A stretch of DNA of 64,000 bases from Clostridia bacterium (GTDB taxonomy: Bacteria > Bacillota_A > Clostridia > Oscillospirales > CAG-272): positions 1 through 64,000 of the forward strand of contig JAFTUD010000022.1 of NCBI GenBank assembly GCA_017466455.1, given 5' to 3'. Each line of letters begins with the position of its first letter. Position 1 is the stretch's first letter. The notes under the pieces were generated by a model. That model saw only the letters and a list, made by a program, of their open reading frames with translations. It ran no database searches and was not told where the DNA came from. Positions 47,953 to 55,733 of this stretch are shown piece after piece. The position numbers and the translations under genes are program-made.

Positions 47953-49560
47953 TTAATCCTTTTTAATGCTACGCTTAAAGCGTTCATAATCGGAGATTTC
48001 GCCATTGACATTATCATTGCTTGTATTTTCGGTATTGCCACTATCGCCTGAGCCATCGATTTTCTTAAGGTGAGCCCTACCCTTATCGGTGATATATCTA
48101 CCTCTGTTTACGACTGAAATGAAGTCAATTTTGAGCAGATAAGGCTCATACTCGCTAAGCAGAACCTTAACATCAATACCGAGCTTAGAGGCGAGGGTAT
48201 CAGCTGACATAGTTCCTGTTGGATCAGAAGCGAGGACACGAAGCACCTCAATATCCTGAGCCTCAAGACCCATTTCGTCAACGCCTCTTTCTTTAAAGTA
48301 AGCCTCAAGGATTTCGTCAGTTACGGTATTTGTGCCTATATAGAGAGTTTCAGTGAGCAGACCGATAACGATAGCCTCAACCTCTCTTATAGAGCAACGG
48401 CATCTTGGAATACACTTTTCGATAAGGTCCTCAGAGATTTTAAGCTTCTTTGAGGCGAACTTTCTTTTAAAGATAAGCATAAGCTCATCATGAGTATAAT
48501 CCTGCATATAGAAGGTAAGATTTTTACATCTGTCCTTAATAGTTGGGAGAACATCCTGAGGGTCAGTTGTAGCGCCTACGAAGGTAAATTCCTTAATAGG
48601 GATTCTGTGGTTGTGACCGCTTTTATCCATATAAACGAACTCTCTGCTTTGGAGTAGGGTCAAAAGAGATGACTGAATTTTACCCGGGAGCGCATGGATT
48701 TCATCAATACCGATAAGCACGGGCTCATCAAGATTTGAAATGTTCTGAAGGAACGCAAGGAACTGCTTTTCCGAGGTATGAGAGCTTTGGAATTGAGATG
48801 CGTCAATCCACTCAAAGCGCACGCCAAGCTCATTTGCGAGAATTTGCATAAGAGTTGACTTTCCAAGACCTCTGCCACCGAAAAGAAGGATATTTTGAAG
48901 ATGCTTGATATTCTTTTGCTTAGCAACTGCGATTTCCTTTTTAAGGCGAGCTACGATATGTGCCTGACCGATAAAGTCGTCAAGCGTTTCGGGAGCCTTG
49001 ATGTGGTCGGGGTCGTCATTTCCGTCCTCGTCGGGGCTTATATCGCCATCAGAGCCATCTGCCTCGCCCTCATCAGCCTTATCGTTTGAATCGGGATTTT
49101 CATTACCGTTATCAGCCTCAGAATCGGGATTTTGAGCCTTGTCCTCATTACCGCCCTTGTCACCGTCATCAGCACTCTTATCGCCGTCACCGTCCTTGCC
49201 CTCATCAACAGGAGAAAGGTAATCAAACGGATCACTTGCCATTTTAAGACCGTCATCATTTTCATTTCCGTCCTCGGGCTTTGGAGGATTCGCAATAGGA
49301 ATATCCTCTATCTTAAGACCGAAGAATTTAAGCACGGTTGCGTCCTTAAGACCGTTTTTCTTGATTAGCTTCATAACAGTGTCAAGAGCCTCATAAAGCT
49401 TTCTTGACTTAACTCTGTCAAGAATTGAGCCACGCTCAAAGAGGTTTTCTACATAATCGTAAAGCTTTGTAAGATTGTAAATAGCAACGCTATCGTCCTT
49501 ACCCTCTTTAACTGCGTTTCTTGCTGTTACATAAAATTCTCTTAATTGTTCAATATTCAT
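47953..49560 (-). CDS. RuvB-like AAA+ ATPase with N-terminal helical domain
   Basis: A 535-residue protein in three parts. Residues 1-86 are a helical domain ending LKFFGLKI, shared with the serine protease upstream. Residues ~95-185 are an acidic, Asp/Gly/Asn-rich linker. Residues 188-500 are RuvB-like: TLDDFIGQ, Walker A GGRGLGKS (228-235), Walker B GIDEIH, sensor GATTDP, an arginine-finger-like DRC, and a RuvB-type winged helix (GRYITDKGRAHL). RuvB itself is ~340 residues with no such N-terminus, and no ruvA is near, so this is a paralogue used elsewhere, probably on a protein or DNA substrate selected by its N-domain. ATG 49560 follows AAAGGAG. Confidence 0.8.
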   Translation of the reverse strand: MNIEQLREFYVTARNAVKEGKDDSVAIYNLTKLYDYVENLFERGSILDRVKSRKLYEALDTVMKLIKKNGLKDATVLKFFGLKIEDIPIANPPKPEDGNENDDGLKMASDPFDYLSPVDEGKDGDGDKSADDGDKGGNEDKAQNPDSEADNGNENPDSNDKADEGEADGSDGDISPDEDGNDDPDHIKAPETLDDFIGQAHIVARLKKEIAVAKQKNIKHLQNILLFGGRGLGKSTLMQILANELGVRFEWIDASQFQSSHTSEKQFLAFLQNISNLDEPVLIGIDEIHALPGKIQSSLLTLLQSREFVYMDKSGHNHRIPIKEFTFVGATTDPQDVLPTIKDRCKNLTFYMQDYTHDELMLIFKRKFASKKLKISEDLIEKCIPRCRCSIREVEAIVIGLLTETLYIGTNTVTDEILEAYFKERGVDEMGLEAQDIEVLRVLASDPTGTMSADTLASKLGIDVKVLLSEYEPYLLKIDFISVVNRGRYITDKGRAHLKKIDGSGDSGNTENTSNDNVNGEISDYERFKRSIKKD

Positions 49561-49669
49561 ATAGATTTCTCCTTTGAGATTTGGGGATTTTACCCCTTTG
49601 TATTCATTTTTGTAAATACATTTTATCATATAAATTTGAGTTTGTAGTCTTCTAAACTGTGACATTCGG

Positions 49670-49984
49670 GGAGCCCCCGAGGGCGAGTGCCGACTTTGTG
49701 CGGTATAAATTGCATCTTTACACCCCGAGCAATATTCTTTATTATATTGGAATGATACGAAGACTCCGCCATGAATTGCACCTACGGTGCATGAATTGTG
49801 CTACGCACATGAATTGAGATAAATCGCATGAATTGACTTTCGGTCATCGACTTTTAATAAGCAGTTTTTGTCGATATATTCACTTCGTGAACTCGATATG
49901 AGCCTACGGCTCTCGATATGTCGGCAAGCCGACACGATATGCTTGCCAAGGCAAGCGTTGAACATAAGTTAAAGCTTATGTTCA
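49670..49984. repeat. M element and long H hairpin array at the protease 3' end
   Basis: M element at 49670-49745. H array 49790-49984 with units joined by CATGAATTG and then CGATATG: GCACC/GGTGC, GTGC/GCAC, GAC/GTC, GTTCAC/GTGAAC-like, GAGCC/GGCTC, GTCGG/CCGAC, GCTTGCC/GGCAAGC. The last hairpin GAACATAAG/CTTATGTTC (49960-49983) is made with the protease's own last codons, with the stop in the loop. Confidence 0.82.
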
Positions 49985-50889
49985 TTCATCCACTTTTTCA
50001 AAAGCTTTTTAATTTGGTTAGCGGGGGTAGCGTTAGTAAAGCCTTGTGTTTTAACACCGCCGACGCTGACGGTAAGGGATTTATTTATTCCGACCACAAA
50101 GCCGTTTCTATCAAGGACGGGACCGCCCGAGCAACCGGGGTTAGAGGGAGAGGAATAAACGAGGTCGCCTGCGTCATTACAGGTATAGCTTACCGTGCCC
50201 GTAAAGGGGGCAATTCCCTGCGATACGGGGTTACCGATAAGGACAACGGGCGCACCCTTTTTAAGTGTTGAATAATCGGGGATAAACGGGAGAGAAACGA
50301 ACGAGGGGAGCTTTTTCGGGTCGAATTTACAAAGAGCGACATCATATGTTGGGTCAGCATCAATAAGCGTCAGATTATAGCACTTATGCGAGCCGTCAAA
50401 ATTCATTGAAATTTCGTTATGATATGTACCGCGCCTGTCGGTTGCCACAACATGGTTATTAGTCAAAAGATAGCCCTTGTCGCTGATAATAAAGCCCGTA
50501 CCGTAGCCACCCGGGACATGAACCGTTACAACGCCGTTAATGCTACGGTCATAGACAAGCTCACTCCACTCCTTATCCGATGATTGAGCGCCGCCTGCGG
50601 GAAAAGAAGTGCCCTGAACGGGAGATGACGGAATACCAAGCCCAAAAAACGCCTTAACCTCATCAGTAACGCCACTCTGCTCTATTAAGTAGATAATATT
50701 AGAAATTTTATCAAGAAGGCTCTTAGCCTGTGCCTTTTCGAGAATAGTTTCACTGTTGTCGTGAATGAGGACAACACCTCTTTTAAACGCCATAAGACGC
50801 TCACGGCAGTTATCGGCATCGTTTTTTCTTGCATACTCCTTAGCGGTGTCAAAAACCTGCTGAAAGGCTTGCTTGCTTGGAATGTTCAT
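49969..50889 (-). CDS. Trypsin-like serine protease with N-terminal helical adaptor domain
   Basis: A 306-residue protein. Residues 1-87 are a helical domain (FDTAKEYARKNDADNCRERL ... VKAFFGLGI) resembling the N-terminus of the RuvB-like ATPase; its three-helix pattern recalls MIT domains. Residues ~105-300 are a chymotrypsin-fold protease with triad His146 (LTNNHVVAT), Asp183 (TYDVALCKF) and Ser254 (NPGCSGGPVLD). There is no signal peptide, membrane segment or PDZ domain, unlike HtrA, so it should act in the cytosol. It begins 16 bases after the Vps4-like gene's stop, so the two are co-translated units of one operon. Confidence 0.85.
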   Translation of the reverse strand: MNIPSKQAFQQVFDTAKEYARKNDADNCRERLMAFKRGVVLIHDNSETILEKAQAKSLLDKISNIIYLIEQSGVTDEVKAFFGLGIPSSPVQGTSFPAGGAQSSDKEWSELVYDRSINGVVTVHVPGGYGTGFIISDKGYLLTNNHVVATDRRGTYHNEISMNFDGSHKCYNLTLIDADPTYDVALCKFDPKKLPSFVSLPFIPDYSTLKKGAPVVLIGNPVSQGIAPFTGTVSYTCNDAGDLVYSSPSNPGCSGGPVLDRNGFVVGINKSLTVSVGGVKTQGFTNATPANQIKKLLKKWMNEHKL

Positions 50890-50904
50890 CGTTTTACCTC
50901 TATA

Positions 50905-52188
50905 TTACTTCTTTAATTTTTTTAGTAATTCTTCTCTTTTTTTGCGTGCTTCTTTTTCTTTTTTAGCGCATCTTAGCGCCTGAGGTGATGCGTAATCAAC
51001 CTTTTTATCCTTTTCAATATCGGAAATAATCATTTCAAGATAAGCACCATCGCTCATGCTCTTTGAGTAAGCCTCAAAGCCGAGAATGTCCTCATCAGTT
51101 GTCGCAACGATATAATCCTTAAGAACGGATTTAACATCGTCCATTTTTACGCAGTCGGGGACATGCTTTCCGCTTCTTGCGCTTGAAATTTCGCGAATCA
51201 TCGCCTTTGAAGCGATCTGACGGCATGCAGCCTTAATATCAGCACCCGAATAGCCCTCAAACATAGGAGCAAGCTCCTTTGCTGTAACATCGCCTGCAAC
51301 GGGGATTTGGAGCTTAGCGCCCTTTGCCATACCGAAGGCATCGGAGATGAGCTTAACTCTTGCCTCATTGTCGGGAAGGGGCATATAAATCTTTGTTTCA
51401 AAGCGTCCGCCTCTGAGAATAGCGCTGTCGAGCGCCCAGGGACGGTTGGTAGCCGCGATAACAATCTTTAGCTGACCCTCTTTAGTTCCTGCGGTAAAGC
51501 CGTCCATATTAGTAAGAAGCTGAGTGAATTGCTCCTTGGCATTACGGCTCTCATCATCGTCACGGGATGTAGCTATTGAGTCAATTTCATCAAAGAAGAT
51601 GATACATCTGTCAAGCTCCTTAGCCTGCTCAAATACCTCGCTGACGACCTTAGCGCCCTCACCTACATACTTGGACATAAGGTCCTTAACCTGTATTACC
51701 GCAATCTTACAGCCAAGCTCACCCGCAAGGCACTTAACCGCGAAGGTCTTACCCGTGCCGGGAGGGCCGTAAAGAAGCACCTGAAGACCGACATCGGAGC
51801 GATATTTATGATAAATCGGACCGTAATTCGGGTCAAATGGCGCGAAAATGTTTATAATAAATTCATTCTTGAGCTTTTGAAGGCCTGCAATGTCAGAAAG
51901 CTTCAAATTAGGAACATCATCGCTGAACCAATTCCTTTTAGGCGTCTCAGCCCCTGCACCGCCCGCGACATTTACCCTGTTATACTTGCCTGCCTTGTAG
52001 TTGTCGTAAAATTCCTTAGCGGAGTTATATTTATCTCTATATGTCTGAGCAAACTGTGAATTTGGATTTTCATTTAGCTTCTTTGAGCAGTAATTCATAA
52101 TAATTTCCGCAATAGAAGCTACCTGAGAATACTTCTTTTCAGCCATTGCCCTATTATAATTTGCAACATGATTTTTAAGAATTTCCAT
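50905..52188 (-). CDS. Vps4-clade AAA+ ATPase with MIT-like N-terminus
   Basis: A 427-residue protein. Residues 1-66 are a three-helix MIT-like domain (EILKNHVANYNRAMAEKKYS; third helix NPNSQFAQTYRDKYNSAKEF). A linker leads to one AAA+ module of the meiotic clade: LSDIAGL, Walker A GPPGTGKT (141-148), pore loop SKYVGEG with aromatic Tyr174, Walker B IIFFDEID, sensor 1 ATNRPW, LDSAILRGGRFE then IYMPLPD, and GYSGADIKAACRQ. PWxLDSAI plus IYxPLPD is characteristic of Vps4/katanin, not FtsH or Cdc48. A long basic C-terminal helix follows. It probably threads or disassembles a helical filament, the candidate being the product of the 52785 gene. Confidence 0.85.
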   Translation of the reverse strand: MEILKNHVANYNRAMAEKKYSQVASIAEIIMNYCSKKLNENPNSQFAQTYRDKYNSAKEFYDNYKAGKYNRVNVAGGAGAETPKRNWFSDDVPNLKLSDIAGLQKLKNEFIINIFAPFDPNYGPIYHKYRSDVGLQVLLYGPPGTGKTFAVKCLAGELGCKIAVIQVKDLMSKYVGEGAKVVSEVFEQAKELDRCIIFFDEIDSIATSRDDDESRNAKEQFTQLLTNMDGFTAGTKEGQLKIVIAATNRPWALDSAILRGGRFETKIYMPLPDNEARVKLISDAFGMAKGAKLQIPVAGDVTAKELAPMFEGYSGADIKAACRQIASKAMIREISSARSGKHVPDCVKMDDVKSVLKDYIVATTDEDILGFEAYSKSMSDGAYLEMIISDIEKDKKVDYASPQALRCAKKEKEARKKREELLKKLKK

Positions 52189-52204
52189 TTTTATCTCCTA
52201 AGAG

Positions 52205-52720
52205 TTAGTCTTGCTTTAGTTTTTTTAATGCTCTTTTCAGCGCTTCCTCAAGCCTTTTTGAGTAGCTTGGATCAGTCCTTTTTTTAATCAGCCACGAAAG
52301 CGGAAATGAATCGCTTGCGAATATACCGAGTATTTCAAAAATATCGGACTCAAGGCGCTGTGACTGATTTGCAAGAGTCCTAAGGCTTGGCAGGGACTCT
52401 GCCTTGTCAAGAGCCTCGCTTATGCACTCATATCTGTCGTAAAAGTCGCACCAGCCTAAAATTACCTTTGGTAAGGAAAGGGTCATATCATCGTAAATAG
52501 AGGTAAAATTCAATAAAATATACTCAAGATCCGCGCCTGCGCGGACAAATGCGGAGGCGTCGTCAATTTTGCCGTTGAAGGCGAGATTGTCAAATACATT
52601 CTCCGTTGCCTTGATATACTTTCCGAGAAAATCAAGTATGTCCTTGACCCTTTCGTGCATAGCGAGGGATTTTTCCCTTGCCCTTTTCTCATTTTTTAAG
52701 ATTTTATCCTCTATTTTCAT
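52205..52720 (-). CDS. Unknown helical protein of the ESCRT-like cluster
   Basis: A 171-residue all-helical protein: basic start (KIEDKILKNEKRAREKSLAM), a long amphipathic helix to ~55, a middle with LEYILLNFTSIYDDMTLSLP, and a basic C-terminus (SYSKRLEEALKRALKKLKQD). No family is recognised. It starts 64 bases after the ESCRT-III-like gene and ends 16 bases before the Vps4-like gene, so a role in the same assembly is likely. It could be a second, divergent filament subunit or an adaptor. Confidence 0.75.
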   Translation of the reverse strand: MKIEDKILKNEKRAREKSLAMHERVKDILDFLGKYIKATENVFDNLAFNGKIDDASAFVRAGADLEYILLNFTSIYDDMTLSLPKVILGWCDFYDRYECISEALDKAESLPSLRTLANQSQRLESDIFEILGIFASDSFPLSWLIKKRTDPSYSKRLEEALKRALKKLKQD

Positions 52721-52784
52721 AATTTGTACCTTAAAAGCTCAGGGAGCATTCAATATTAAATTAAATGCTCCCCTCGTTAATTAT

Positions 52785-53495
52785 TTACTTGTTATCGTCA
52801 CCGTTGTTTACATCGGAAATCATACCGAAGATATCGTTGATGCCTGCACCGGCACCGCCGTTACCCGCGCCTACATTTCCGGCAACATTGTTAGCAGGAG
52901 CTTGTGCTGTGTTAGTAGCGGGAGCGCTTGATACTGATGTACCGCCCGCAATAGCTGCCGCAACATCGCTTTCAATAAGATCTCTTACCTTCTTATTGAT
53001 GTCGGAGTCCTTCTTTTCCTCTCTCTTGAAGAAGTCGATTACGCTGTTATCCTTGCTCTTGCCCTTGGACTTCTTTACAGCGTCACGCATCTTAGCAAGC
53101 TCGCCCTTTGTCTTGCCGAGGGAGCTTCTGATGTCGGTAAGGGACTTTGAGATGTTACCGATCTTAGGAAGTCTTTTAAGAATGTCGGACACACTCTTAA
53201 GACAGCTGGGAAGGGATACGAAGGATGAGAGGAGATCAGCTGTTACAATTTCAAGCTCAATAGCGTTTCTGATGTAGCTGAAATCGCGCTGAATGTCCAT
53301 AACCGTTGCGATATTTTCGATAATTTGCTCAACAAGCTCATTATCCTCCTTGAGTGCAGCCTCAACTGCTCTCTTTCTAAGTGCCTTTATATATGAGTCG
53401 CAATTCTTAATTGCATCGTCCATTTCAATCATGGACTTCTTCATTTGGAGCTTATCCTGCTCGTTCTTTTCAATTCTCTTTGATTCTCTGCTCAT
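52785..53495 (-). CDS. ESCRT-III/Snf7-like helical protein
   Basis: A 236-residue protein. A basic N-terminus and long helix (MSRESKRIEKNEQDKLQMKK to ~50) are followed by a second long helix (IIENIATVMDIQRDFSYIRN to ~105) and a third around 115-142, the helical-hairpin order of ESCRT-III. Spacing and hydrophobic pattern around LLSSFVSLPSCLKSVSDILK resemble CHMP2-type proteins. A flexible Ala/Asn/Gly linker (~185-217) connects to a short C-terminal helix INDIFGMISDV, where eukaryotic ESCRT-III proteins carry the motif bound by MIT domains. With a Vps4-clade ATPase two genes away, an ESCRT-III-like filament is the best reading, but similarity is structural and needs testing. PspA/Vipp1-like is the alternative. 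Confidence 0.6.
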   Translation of the reverse strand: MSRESKRIEKNEQDKLQMKKSMIEMDDAIKNCDSYIKALRKRAVEAALKEDNELVEQIIENIATVMDIQRDFSYIRNAIELEIVTADLLSSFVSLPSCLKSVSDILKRLPKIGNISKSLTDIRSSLGKTKGELAKMRDAVKKSKGKSKDNSVIDFFKREEKKDSDINKKVRDLIESDVAAAIAGGTSVSSAPATNTAQAPANNVAGNVGAGNGGAGAGINDIFGMISDVNNGDDNK

Positions 53496-53522
53496 TTTGA
53501 TTTCTCCTTAAATTATTTTTAG

Positions 53523-54212
53523 TTACGCGGGATTTGTGTTTGTTGATGCGGTCTTTGGAGCCTCTGCAAGGTCAATATCAACCGCCTCGTTTACATCGTC
53601 GTCTACGAATACGAAGCCGTCAGCCTCAAGGTCGTTTGTCGCGCTTGAGAACATATCGTCTGATACGACACGAACAGTAACATCAATGCTTTCAATAGCC
53701 TTCTTAATAGCACCGCCGACTGTGTTAGCCTTAACAACGATCTTGTCCTGAAGTGACTGAACAAGCTTTGAAAGTGTAATTACATCATCGGTATTCTTAA
53801 GAAGCGCGTTGAACTTCTTCTCCGGAATAAGCTTTACAAGAAATCTGTACTCACCGTTTTCATAGAAGATTTCAACCGATGAGAAGAATCTGTCAAGCAG
53901 GTTGCAAAGACCAACGAGCTGATCGTATTCTATCTTTGCGTTTGCGAGCTTTTGCTGTGTTCTTGAAATATCGCTCTTTGCTCTGTTAATCTCGGCAATT
54001 TTCTTGTGATCTGTCTTTTTGATGGGTGTTGACTTCATTCCGTCGTACTTTACAACGCTGTCGTCAAATGCAAGCTGAGCATCTGAAAGCCTTTTGAGCC
54101 AATCCTCAAGCTTGTCCTCATAGATTTTCTTTGCGCTTGATACAATGTCAAGCTCGCCGTTTGCTCTTTTGTGATAATACCTTTGAATAAATCCTTCTTT
54201 TAGTTCTGCCAT
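53523..54212 (-). CDS. Coiled-coil protein, first gene of the ESCRT-like operon
   Basis: A 229-residue protein: an antiparallel helical hairpin or coiled coil from ~20 to ~105 (KKIYEDKLEDWLKRLSDAQL, INRAKSDISRTQQKLANAKI), a middle alpha/beta part (FYENGEYRFLVKLIPEKKF), and an acidic disordered tail (EADGFVFVDDDVNEAVDIDL). No family is recognised. ATG 54212 follows AAGGAG, 345 bases downstream of a consensus promoter, and the next gene starts 27 bases after its stop. The hairpin is compatible with an ESCRT-III-like fold or an adaptor. Confidence 0.78.
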   Translation of the reverse strand: MAELKEGFIQRYYHKRANGELDIVSSAKKIYEDKLEDWLKRLSDAQLAFDDSVVKYDGMKSTPIKKTDHKKIAEINRAKSDISRTQQKLANAKIEYDQLVGLCNLLDRFFSSVEIFYENGEYRFLVKLIPEKKFNALLKNTDDVITLSKLVQSLQDKIVVKANTVGGAIKKAIESIDVTVRVVSDDMFSSATNDLEADGFVFVDDDVNEAVDIDLAEAPKTASTNTNPA

Positions 54213-54316
54213 TTTAATTTCTCCTTATTTTTATTAGCTTTGATTTTCATTTGTTTTACATCGCCCTTCTCCTTTTGCTTGATGTACTCATTTTAGCACA
54301 TTCAAAACAGCTGTGT

Positions 54317-54483
54317 GTCACACTTTTATGGACGGTTTACGATTTTTTGAAATTTTTATTTTTTGGAAATTTCGCTTTTCGCAAATCCGTAAGGGGAAAT
54401 GATTTCTGCCCCTTCATTTTGTGTGGCTTTGATGGTTTAATTATAATCCCTAAAAGGGGTAGCTCGGTCACACTTTTATGGAC
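54317..54483. repeat. Direct repeat in the ESCRT-like operon leader
   Basis: GTCACACTTTTATGGAC occurs at 54317-54333 and 54467-54483, 150 bases apart, between the promoter and the first gene. The first copy extends into the palindrome GTGTGTCACAC. Possible regulator sites or RNA elements. Confidence 0.55.
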
Positions 54484-54564
54484 ACGGGGCGAATTTTGAG
54501 GATTTTTTAATTTTCGTCAAATTTTGTTATAAATTAACAAAAAATTATATAAATCTACATTATA

Positions 54565-54593
54565 ATAATAACATTTTGTACTATAAATGTCAA
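54565..54593 (-). promoter_or_regulatory. Promoter of the ESCRT-like operon
   Basis: TTGACA, 17 bases, TATTAT on the minus strand. It predicts a ~345-base leader containing two 17-base direct repeats. Confidence 0.75.
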
Positions 54594-54599
54594 GTAAAA

Positions 54600-54956
54600 C
54601 CACGCATTTTTGTGCGAGATATCCAAATTTTAGCTCAATGGGCGCATGGGGCAAGTCCAAGCCTTGTGCGGGCTACCGAAAGCATGCGGTTTACTATGTC
54701 AATAGTACAGTCAAATTTGTAGAAATTGAAGCTACACCGCCCCTTGCCTTGGTGAACAGTAGTCATATTTTATCATTAAAAAAGCATGCGTGTGTCACAA
54801 ATTAAATGACAAGGCGCGCGTTTTTTAAGCGATTTTAACTGAATATTATATATAATATAATAAATAATGAAGAAAAAGCAGGTGAGGACCAATGCGCTTA
54901 ACATTGTAATCCTCACTCGCTTCTTGCTTCTATGCAAAACCAAACAATCTTAGCGG
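54600..54956. other. Gene-free spacer
   Basis: AT-rich DNA with scattered inverted repeats and GCGCGCG; no gene or known RNA is recognised. Confidence 0.4.
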
Positions 54957-55195
54957 GGACGCCCGAGAGCCTCGGGTGGCAAATTCCGCCATCGTGCAGT
55001 ATGAATTTGTTCCACACACCACGAAGCAGTTTTCTTCATGGCGTTAGCCAATTCATGACCGCAGGTCAATTCATGTCACGAAGTGACAATTCATGCGATC
55101 TTGCTCGCAATTCATGTTCGCTTGCGAACAATTCATGACGCAAAGCGTCAATTCATGCACGCTTGCGTGCAATTCACGACCGCAAGTCAATTCTC
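54957..55195. repeat. M element and CAATTCATG hairpin array
   Basis: M element at 54957-55045 (CCCGAGAGCCTCGGG). H array at 55040-55195: GACC/GGTC, GTCAC/GTGAC, GCGA/TCGC, GTTCGC/GCGAAC, GACGC/GCGTC and GCACGC/GCGTGC stems, each separated by CAATTCATG. The last unit contains the final codons and stop of the gene at 55174. Confidence 0.85.
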
Positions 55196-55605
55196 TTTAT
55201 GTGTTTATTTTCTCTTTCAAATTTTCTTATGAGCTTAGAATAATATTTTCTGAAGCCGTCACTATCCATTTTATCAATCAGATCCTCAAGCCTGTCAAGG
55301 GATTTATTTGTGATTATTCCGTAAAACGGCGTATCGTTCACACGCGAGCGAAACGATTTTTCAAGCTCCAGCTGAAGCTCAAGAGAGCTTTTCGCGCTTT
55401 CCATAAATTTTATATTGTCATCAAGCGCCTCAATCACATTGTCTGACACGGAAAAGGACTTGAAATCGCCCTCGCCCCGTATGGCATCAAGCTTTATTCT
55501 TGCCCCCTCGCATAGATGCGCTAATTTCTCAATAAATTTCTCCAAGCGCGCCATAAGCAGTGCGACCTCATCGGCACTTATCGCCTTTTTCTTAAAAATA
55601 CTCAT
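55174..55605 (-). CDS. Unknown helical protein upstream of the ESCRT-like operon
   Basis: A 143-residue helical protein (SIFKKKAISADEVALLMARL; DDNIKFMESAKSSLELQLEL; LIRKFERENKHIKRIDLRS). I chose ATG 55605, 6 bases after AAGGGGGA; the longer frame to 55662 overlaps the promoter. Its last four codons lie inside an H repeat unit. It resembles the other small helical proteins of the cluster in character only, so membership is a guess based on position and strand. Confidence 0.68.
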   Translation of the reverse strand: MSIFKKKAISADEVALLMARLEKFIEKLAHLCEGARIKLDAIRGEGDFKSFSVSDNVIEALDDNIKFMESAKSSLELQLELEKSFRSRVNDTPFYGIITNKSLDRLEDLIDKMDSDGFRKYYSKLIRKFERENKHIKRIDLRS

Positions 55606-55633
55606 AATAATCCCCCTTAATCCTACTAAAATT

Positions 55634-55662
55634 ATTTTATCAAGCCGTAAAACCCGTGTCAA
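55634..55662 (-). promoter_or_regulatory. Promoter of the 55174 gene
   Basis: TTGACA, 17 bases, TAAAAT, with the start codon 29 bases downstream. Confidence 0.75.
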
Positions 55663-55701
55663 GACCCTACGGCGCTTTGTCGCTTGCGCTGTGACAAAAC
55701 G

Positions 55702-55733
55702 GGGCTGTTGCTATTGCAACAGCCCCGTTTGCT
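55702..55733 (-). terminator. Terminator of the 55734 gene
   Basis: Perfect stem ACGGGGCTGTTGC/GCAACAGCCCCGT followed by TTTTG on the minus strand. Confidence 0.85.

Noticed and set aside
47953..49560. Annotation as the housekeeping Holliday-junction helicase RuvB
   Set aside because: It has an extra N-terminal domain and acidic linker, no ruvA partner, and clusters with a protease and Vps4-like ATPase.
49969..50889. HtrA/DegP annotation of the serine protease
   Set aside because: No signal peptide, membrane helix or PDZ domain; the N-terminus is a distinct helical domain.
55040..55195. CRISPR-like look of the CAATTCATG array
   Set aside because: Repeat unit is only 9 bases, the variable parts are palindromes of 10-17 bases, and no cas genes are present.
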